A stretch of 64,000 nt of DNA from Euleptes europaea (taxonomy: Eukaryota > Chordata > Lepidosauria > Squamata > Sphaerodactylidae). The notes beneath the pieces are model-generated. The model had not been told where the DNA came from. It worked only from the letters and a program-made list of their open reading frames with translations, and did not search any database. The stretch covers positions 8,439,821 to 8,503,820 of the forward strand of contig NC_079312.1 of the NCBI RefSeq assembly GCF_029931775.1, written 5' to 3'. A program made the translations under genes and the position numbers. Below, one piece after another: positions 56,405-64,000 of this stretch (positions are counted from its first letter, which is position 1; the number at the start of each line of letters is the position of its first letter).

Positions 56405-59043
56405 GAGATGTTTTGGAGTCAGAGAGCAAAGGAAAACATCACCCCTTGAGGGAGAAAGCTGATATGTATTCAGACATGAAAGAGAAGGTTGAACATTATG
56501 ATGCTCTGAGGAAGAAGGAGGAAAAACATTCACATAAAGGGAGGAATAATTCCAGTCTTTTACAGGGCGACCACTCTCTACAGGAAAAAATATACCAAGG
56601 AGGCAAGAGGAGTGAGCGCATTGCAAGGACAGGAAATTTTACTGAAAAATCAGCTAATAAAATTCAACAAAACACCTGTACCAGAAAAAAAGTATATAAA
56701 TGCCTGGAGTGTGGGAAAAGCTTCCGACTGAGAGGAAAATTTGCCATCCATCAAAGAATTCATACAGGGGAGAAACCATATAAATGCATGGAGTGCGGGA
56801 AGAGCTTCAGAAGGAGTGGACACCTAATTTCCCACCAAAGAATTCACACAGGGGAGAAACCATATAAATGCATCGAGTGTGGGAAACGCTTCAGTCGGAA
56901 TTATAGTCTTACTTCCCATCAAAGAATTCACACAAGGGAAGAACCATATAAATGCCTGGAGTGTGGGAAAAGCTTCAGTAGGAGTGCAGACCTTACTTCC
57001 CATCAAATAATTCACAGTGGGGGGAAACCATATACATGCTTGGAGTGTAAGAAAAGCTTTAGGAAGAGTAGATACCTAACTGTCCATCAAAGGATTCATA
57101 CAGGGGAGAAACCATATAAATGCCTGGTGTGTGGAAAGAGCTTCAGTGAGCGTCGAAGCCTTACTGTCCATCAAAGAATTCACACAGGGGAGAAACCATA
57201 TTCATGCCTGGAGTGTGGGAAAAGTTTCAGTCGTAATGGCACTCTTAATATCCATCAAACAATTCACACACAAAAACCACATAAATGTCTGGATTGTGGG
57301 AAAAGCTTCAGTAATAATGCAAAATTTTCTTCCCATCAAAGAATTCATACAGGGGAGAAACCTTATAAATGCATGGAGTGCGGGACGAGCTTCAGAAGGA
57401 GTGAACACCTAATTTGCCATCAAAGAATTCACACAGGGGAGAAACCATATAAATGCATGGAGTGTGGGAAAAGCTTCAGTCGGAATGATACTCTTACTTC
57501 CCATCAAAGAATTCACACAAGGGAAGAACCATATAAATGCCTGGAGTGTGGGGAAAGCTTCAGAAATAATCGCAGACTTACTTCCCATCAAAGGATTCAC
57601 ACAGGGGAGAAACTATATCAGTGCCTGGAGTGTGGGAAAAGCTTCAGTCGGAATGACAGTCTTATTTCCCATCAAAGAATTCATACAGGGGAAAAACCAT
57701 ACAAATGCCTGGAGTGTGGGAAAAGCTTCAGAAATAATCGCAGACTTACTGTCCATCAAAGAATTCACACAGGGGAGAAACCATATCAATGCCTGGAGTG
57801 TGGGAAAAGCTTCCGTTGGAATGACAGTCTTACTTCCCATCAAATCATTCACACAGGGGAGAAACCCTATAAGTGCCTGGAGTGTGGGAAAAGTTTCAGT
57901 CGTAATGGCACTCTTACTATCCATCAAAGAATTCACACAAGGGAAGGACCATATAAATGCCTGGAGTGTGGGAAAAGCTTCAGTAGTAATTCAAAACTTT
58001 CTTCCCATCAAAGGATTCACACAGGGGAGAAACCATATCAATGTCTGGAGTGTGGGGAAAGCTTCCGTTGGAATGACAGTCTTACTTCCCATCAAATCAT
58101 TCACACAGGGGAGAAACCCTATAAGTGCCTGGAGTGTGGGAAAAGTTTCAGTCGTAATGGCACTCTTACTATCCATCAAAGAATTCACACAAGGGAAGGA
58201 CCATATAAATGCCTGGAGTGTGGGAAAAGCTTCAGTAGTAATGCAAAACTTTCTTCCCATCAAAGGATTCACACAGGGGAGAAACCATATCAATGCCTGG
58301 AGTGTGGGAAAAGCTTCCGTTGGAATGACAGTCTTACTTCCCATCAAATCATTCACACAGGGGAAAAACCCTATAAGTGCCTGGAGTGTGGGAAAAGTTT
58401 CAGTCGTAATAGCACTCTTACTATCCATCAAAGAATTCACACAGAGAAACCACATAAATGTCTGGAGTGTGGGAAAAGCTTCAGTAGTAATGCAACACTT
58501 TCTTCCCATCAAAGGATTCACACAGGGGAGAAATCTTATAAGTGCCTGGAGTGTGGGAAAAGCTTCAGTCGGAATGACAGTCTTACTTACCATCAAAGAA
58601 TTCATACAGGGGAAAAACCATATAAATGCCTGGAGTGTGGGAAAAGCTTCAGAAATAATGCAAGACTTTCTTCCCATCAAACGATCCATACAGGGGAGAA
58701 ACCGTATAAATGTCTGGAGTGTGGGAAAAACTTCAGGCGGAGAGATAGTCTTACTTCCCATCAAAGAATTCACATGGAGGAGAAACCATATAAATGCCTG
58801 GAGTGTGGGAAAAGGTTCAGTTCGAATAATGGTCTTACTTACCATCAAAGAGTTCATACAGGGGAGAAACCATATACCTGCCTGGAGTGTGGGAAAAGCT
58901 TAAGTAGTAATGTAAAACTTTCTTCCCATCAAAGGATTCACACAGGGGAGAAACCATATAAATGCCTGGAGTGTGGAAAAAGCTTCCGTGACAGTGGACA
59001 ACTTAGTACCCATCAAAAAATTCACACAGGAGGAACCATATAA
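56405..59043 (+). CDS. 28-finger C2H2 exon of KRAB-ZNF gene 3
   Basis: Acceptor CCATTTCTTTCAGCAG, entry phase 1, matching both KRAB-B exons of copy B. A spacer almost identical to that of gene 2 ([20 protein letters not shown]...) leads to 28 uninterrupted C2H2 fingers and the stop HTGGTI*. With either KRAB module the protein is 957 aa. A 3-finger block ([18 protein letters not shown], SSNxKLSSH) is present three times in tandem at exactly 252-bp spacing (57811, 58063, 58315). The 5-finger duplication of gene 2 is absent. The first and last fingers match gene 2 one to one while the middle differs in number and order. Altered linkers recur ([32 protein letters not shown]). Expected role: DNA-binding nuclear repressor with a partly different target from gene 2. 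Confidence 0.93.
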
Positions 59044-59165
59044 AAGTCGAGTGTCGGAAAAGCTTCCGTCTCCATAATTAGCTTACTTACCGTCATACGA
59101 TTTGCATAGGGGTGAAGCCATATGAATGTCAGTAGTGTGAGGAAAGCTTATTTTCACACCCAGTG
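59044..59165 (+). pseudogene. Decayed terminal fingers after the gene 3 stop
   Basis: Same out-of-frame remnant as 35744-35860 (GTCGGAAAAGCTTCCGTCTC, AAGCCATATGAATGTCAGTA). Confidence 0.8.
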
Positions 59166-60182
59166 GGTAAAGCAAATGAATGATCTTACTTACAGCTAGT
59201 ACCCTGGTGACACCCACCAGTCACAGAGTGGTTTCTGATGTCAGTCTACTGAGGGACAGAAAGGGTACAGCCAGTCCCCACCCACCGGTGCCGCCACAGC
59301 CCTTGACCCCCTCTCCCATTGGGAGGAAAAACCGAGCAACTGTGTAACCATAATAGGACTGTGATGTTAGCAACACTCCAGGATACCCAACAGATGAGTC
59401 ACAGAGGATTGTCACTGTCTACATGGAGCTTTGGATTCCCTGAGAATTACATCTGATCTCCAGACCACACAGACCCGTCCCCCTGGAACAAATAGCAGCT
59501 TCAGAGAGAAGACCCTAGGGTTTCACATCTCCACTGATCTCCATTTCCTTCCCACACAGAGCCCACTCCAAGCTCAATTCCAAGATGTCTCAGAATTTCT
59601 GGAGTCAGAACAGGCAAGCCTGGGTGAGTCAGTCATGGGCCCATCAGGCAGTGGTGTGGCATATACTGGGGGGGAACAGATGTCAACACCCTCAACTGAG
59701 TCCTAAACACACCTCCCCTCATACTCCTTTAGGGAAGGGTGCCCATGTGTCAAAAGGGCACATAAAGCTGAACCGCTCGGGAGGGCAGGGATGGTAGCTC
59801 AAAGAAATAGCACACCTGTTCTAGCAATCCGCCTCTGAAATTCACAGTTCATAGATCTGTGCTGCTTAAAGGTACACACTGTGCTGCTTAAAGGTACACT
59901 GCTTAAAAATTATACACACAATTTTCTTCAGTAAAGCGAAACAAATTTCCGGCCAAGATCATTATGCTTTCCCCCCTTAGACTATTCATAGATCCATGGT
60001 AAAAGTAAACGAGATACTCTAAAATCTTTCATTTTCCTGTCAAAAGGCCGGTTTTTTGTAGAAAAATATGACCCTTAGAATGGGAAAACATCTATTAATT
60101 CTTTAAGCATGTTTTAATATAGTGCATTGCCAGGAGGCAGTGGTTTTTTGTTTAAAATGAGTATGGAAACAGTGAACACACT
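59166..60182 (+). other. 3' flank of gene 3
   Basis: No gene. Collinear with 35861-36872, including the MITE-derived piece at about 59430-59625. A short local repeat (GTGCTGCTTAAAGGTACAC) at 59858-59900 is specific to this copy. Confidence 0.6.
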
Positions 60183-60193
60183 AAAGTAGTTAT

Positions 60194-60350
60194 GTCCTGA
60201 CCTGGATGCCCTAGGCTGGCTGAGTCTTGTCAGATCTTGGAAGCCAAGCGATGTCAGCCCTGGTTAGTATTATGATGGGAGACCACTCAGGAAGTCTAGA
60301 ATTGCTTTGCAGAGCCACTCAATGGCAAACTGCCTCTGGATGTCTCAATG
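60194..60350 (+). mobile_element. 5S rRNA-derived SINE, partial (gene 3 flank)
   Basis: GATCTTGGAAGCCAAGCGAT, TATGATGGGAGACC, CAATGGCAAACTGCCTCTGG. Counterpart of 36884-37036. Confidence 0.8.
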
Positions 60351-61680
60351 GTCGTAATGTTGTCATAGTCTGACATGTTACAGCACATACATTTGTTGTA
60401 CATGTGCAGAATTATTCATTATAACATTATAAAACTAACGCTACATATACAGACAGTTATGTAACTGAAGGTTTAGCTATTTTCAAACTAAAGGAAGAAC
60501 AAAAGCCTCTGGCTTCATTTAGCTGGTTTCTAAAATACTCCTGCCATCTGTCAGGAGGATTCTTTCTTTACACTTTTAAGGTCTTTCAGTGCGGAACTTT
60601 CTACCCCTTTCCTTACAGTAGAGGGATTTTACCCTTTTCAAGGATGCCCTTCAAGATAATCTCTTAGGTGGAGACCACCACTACTTTAATAGCTGTCTTC
60701 ATATCTTATCAGTTATAGATTGTCTTTCTCCCCCCACAGGCTATAAGGGATGCTCTTCCCTCACAAGGCTATAGGGGATATTTTCACCCTACAAGGTTAC
60801 AAGACATGATTTTTACACTCCAAACTACAAGGCTAGCCAAGGCTAACTAATGCAATGTAAGCATATAATTGTGTATTAAGATTTAAATGTGTTAACATTA
60901 TACTATTGATTTATAAATGAATGTATAATTGTGTTTTAAGATTTAAATGTGTTAACATTATACTGTTGATTTACAAATGAATGTATTAAATGTGTCTTGT
61001 GCTAGTAAGGAAAATGGTGTTAAATTTGAGTAATATAGAGTTATTACAAAGCTCAAAAATAATAGTTTATAGTTAAGTAAAATGGCAAAGAGGATATGGA
61101 TGTCCAAATATGGTCATACAAGTGGAGCAACTTAGCACACTAAGTGGAGCTACTTAGCACACTAAGTGATGCAATTTAGTATATGCCTGCTACAGGGTTA
61201 TAGCACCCTTCTAGATAATAGATGTGCAGTTCTTTTCTACCTCCTTTTCAAGGAGTTTGAAACAGCATATATACAGGCACAGTAAGACTAGATTTTCAGA
61301 GCTCAATCAGAGTCTCTCAGAAGATACTGGTATGTATAGTTTTGACATTATTTTAGATATTGTGAATTAGATACTTTAAACTGAATCAGATTTATTTGAC
61401 TATTATATTTTGAAGTTGGATTTTAAAGCTGAATAGTATGTAATGCTTGCTTTTACTGCATACATTGTAACTGACTACATTGCCACTGCATACATTGTAA
61501 CAGAGTGTTAAGACTTTGTAATTTGCATTTACACATTTTTACTAGAAGTATATCAATAAAAAGACTTGCTTTTTATAAAGTAGGTAAAGTCGTTGAGTCC
61601 TGCTTTGGTGGCTGGCTGAATAAGATAACATATCACTTCTTAGGAAGTGGTCCTTTCTAAGAGCCCAGCCACTTCAACAG
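60351..61680 (+). other. Unclassified, LTR-like features (copy B)
   Basis: Collinear with 37037-38272. It includes a local tandem repeat of about 60 bp (GTGTATTAAGATTTAAATGT and GTGTTTTAAGATTTAAATGT at 60870-60960) not present in copy A. No coding sequence supported. Confidence 0.3.
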
Positions 61681-64000
61681 CACGACCCGCTTCAATGTAA
61701 CCATCTCTTGCGATGAAATCCACAATGGTGTCTTTGGTTCTAAAAGATGTTTATATTTTTGCCAGGTTTTAAATAAAGAAGATTTTACCTTACGTTGTTG
61801 AAATGATGTATGTGTCTTAATTTTATCATACCACAAATATCTGTGCCAACCACTTCTATTGTCAAAACCTTTTAAATCCAGTAGTCGTGTATTGGTGTGC
61901 TGGCGTAGGCCAAGGGCTGGGCGGTGCCCGCAGTCCTCAGACGTGCGGGGGGGTATCTAGCCCCTTTCGGAGCAGGCAACAAAGATTCTGTTATCTCTCA
62001 AGGTTAGTATTCAGAGGCGTCGTCAAAACAGGCAGGAGTCAACGGCCGGAAAGATCAATCATAGCAGTAGCAACAAGACAGGGAAATTGCACGGTTGCTT
62101 CCGCAAAGTGAAAGTGTGCCTGCACTGCCTTTATCAGTCAGTGCACTTCCAAGCTAGGCTTCATCCTGCAACGACTCAGCACCAGTTCTCTGTCTGCTTA
62201 GGCTTTCCAGGCGAGCACTCCTTCGCCTACCCTGCAAAACTATACGCTGGCGAGTCCTGATATGCCTATCAGGTTCAGGTGAGCTTGGAGGGCTGCCATT
62301 CTCAGCTTCCACTGCAGGAGTTGGGGGATGAGTAGCTTCTGTCTGCCGTTGTTCCATCTCTCTGCCTAGCTGTGGTTCCTGCTGAGTTGTTTCAGGCTCC
62401 TGTACTACTGACTGCAATGGAGGTACTGAAGGCCCAGAGGCAACCTGTTCCTCCACTTCAGCTTCAGAGTCCTCTGGGTCCTCAGCTCCGAAGGCAGGGC
62501 CCATGACAATTGGTCAGTTCCATCCAGTCTTTTAGCCATACTAAAGCAGATGCTTCAGCATACAGTTTAAAGTTAGGAAGTGCAAAGCCACCCCTTTCTT
62601 TCGAATCCACCAAATACTTGTAAGCAATTCTTGTTTTTTTTCCTTGCCAGATGAAATTCAATAAATCTTTTCTCCAAAGGTTAAAATATTTTGCTTGAGA
62701 GATTACAGGTAGATTTTGGAATAAAAACAATAATCTCGGTAATATGTTCATTTGAGTTGTCGAGATACGTCCCAAAAAGGAAAGGTTTTTGTTCATCCAG
62801 TTTGACATATCTTTTTTAATTGCTTCCCATAATTTAAAATAATAATAATTATTAACAAAATCTTTATTCTTAGTAGAAATCCAAATCCCCAGGTACTTTA
62901 CTTTATTAGTCTTCTCCCATCCTATTTTAAAACCTGAAACATGGCCAAATGAATTCAATATTTCCAACAGTCTATTTGCCGATTGATTCGGATAGTTCAA
63001 GATTAATAAGAGATCATCTGCAAATACCCTCATTTTAAATTCATGTTTGTTTATCTTTAGGCCATGAATAGCTTCAGTTTCTCATATCTTACAACACAAG
63101 GTTTCCAAGACCAAAATAAAAAGTAAAGGGGAAAGCGGACATCCTTGTCTTGTCCCTTTTTGTATTTTACAAATGTCCGATATTGATTCATTTACCAGTA
63201 TTTTTGCTTGTTGTTTAGTATAAATAGCTGTGATGTCTCTTCGAAATCTTTCACCAAAGTTCATTTTCTCTAGAACTTTCTTCATAAAGTCCCAGGAAAC
63301 CATATCGAAAGCTTTTTCAGCATCCAGGAAAATAAAAGCTGCTTTATGTTGAATGTTATGTTCATAGTATTCCAATGCATCCAAAAGAATTCTAAGATTG
63401 TCTTTAATTTGTCTTCCCAGAACAAAGCCTGCTTGATCTTCATGAATTAAGTCTTTAATTAATTTTTTAACTCTATTCGACAATACAGAGGCATAGATTT
63501 TGTAATCCACATTCAATAGTGAAATAGGCCTATAATTAGCTACTTTTTCAGGGTCTCTTCCAGTTTTATGAATCAAGGAGATAAATGCATGTGACCATGT
63601 CTCAGGTAACAAACCTGTATCCAATATAGTATTGCAGACCATTAAAAAGGGGTTCAGAAAATTTGATTTAAATGTCCGATAAAACAGAGCTGTTATTTCA
63701 TCGGGCCCAGGAGTTTTGTCTATTTTTTGTTCAATGATTGCTTCTTCTAGTTCTTCCAAAGAAATTGGTGCATCAATAGTTTTTTGTTGGGCTGATGACA
63801 ATTTTTTGATATTTATAGAATTTTTTTTTTCATCTTCTTATCTGAAATATTGTCTTTCTGATATAATTGAGGGTAATAAGATGTAAATTCTTTTTGTATA
63901 TCTCTTGTTGTATAAACCGGTCCTTTTGTAGTTTGTATTTTGGCTATAATTTTTTTTTTTTTAGAACCGAGTCTCTTAAATGAGTAGCCAAAAATTTACC
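61681..64000 (-). mobile_element. L1 LINE ORF2 segment downstream of gene 3
   Basis: Counterpart of 38273-40725, running off the window: LEEAIIEQKIDKTPGPDEIT, NYRPISLLNVDYKIYASVLS, FIFLDAEKAFDMVSWDFMKK, GTRQGCPLSPLLFILVLETL, FADDLLLILNYPNQ, WQGKKTRIAYKYLV. It keeps AFDMV where copy A has AFNMV. Frameshifted and dead. Interrupted by an LTR at 61896-62508. Confidence 0.93.
61896..62508 (-). mobile_element. LTR insertion in L1, copy B only (Ty3/gypsy-like)
   Basis: Ends TGTGCTGG...CCCATGACA (TGT...ACA) with a perfect 5-bp target duplication ATTGG (61891-61895 and 62509-62513). Copy A has the empty site (38495-38499). On the reverse strand it opens TGTCATGGGCCCTGCC and carries an acidic open stretch, as many vertebrate gypsy LTRs do. 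No internal region, so a solo LTR, younger than the A/B duplication. Confidence 0.8.

Noticed and set aside
57464-58903. Long alternative-frame open stretch (479 aa) and antisense stretches (up to 288 aa) across the finger arrays
   Set aside because: They follow from the 84-bp period lacking stops in some other frames. The peptides are simple repeats of the finger unit read out of frame, with no Cys-His pattern. The same occurs in genes 1 and 2.
62154-62504. 116-aa acidic open stretch on the - strand
   Set aside because: Lies entirely within the LTR at 61896-62508 and is absent from copy A. Treated as part of the fossil, not a host gene.

Overview
The window is vertebrate nuclear DNA, most likely from a squamate reptile and probably a lizard. 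I infer this from the repeat mix: BovB/RTE LINEs on both strands, CR1 LINEs ending in the 8-bp ATTCTATG-type tail, L1, Penelope-like elements, tRNA- and 5S-rRNA-derived SINEs, hAT elements and LTR fossils. I do not name a species.

The host content is a tandem KRAB zinc-finger (KRAB-ZNF) cluster, all on the + strand. Gene 1 enters from the left edge; only its C2H2 finger exon is visible (1-1827), followed by out-of-frame decayed fingers to about 2390. Gene 2 (copy A) has two complete KRAB modules, each with an 86-nt start exon, a 127-nt KRAB-A exon and a 93-nt KRAB-B exon (module 1 at 17563-19129, module 2 at 19976-23244), and one 31-finger exon (32856-35743). Gene 3 (copy B) repeats the layout: module 1' 45041-46642, module 2' 47491-50778, and a 28-finger exon 56405-59043. 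Exon phases are 0, 1 and 1 throughout, so either module could splice to the finger exon. The predicted proteins are 1040 aa (gene 2) and 957 aa (gene 3). KRAB-ZNF proteins typically bind DNA through the fingers and silence chromatin through KRAB binding to TRIM28/KAP1, often at transposable elements.

Copy A (about 14402-40725) and copy B (about 41638 to beyond 64000) are a tandem segmental duplication, collinear from a GC-rich putative promoter to an L1 downstream of the fingers. The 3' flank of gene 1 (2390-3870) is also paralogous to those of genes 2 and 3, including a shared 5S-derived SINE, so the cluster grew from at least three units. The copies differ by dateable insertions. Only A carries a 1.78-kb hAT-like element (23432-25206) and an L1 (26970-29323) holding a palindromic foldback element. 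Only B carries an LTR inside the downstream L1 (61896-62508), a foldback MITE (42760-42965), an inverted-repeat arm (42560-42677) and a polypurine expansion (42077-42286).

The stretch 3.9-14.2 kb between gene 1 and copy A has no host gene I can support and is a patchwork of transposon remnants. I see no wholly new system. The points most worth following are the paired KRAB modules feeding one finger exon, the whole-finger block expansions (588, 420 and 3 x 252 bp), and the nested, target-site-flanked insertions that order events in the cluster.
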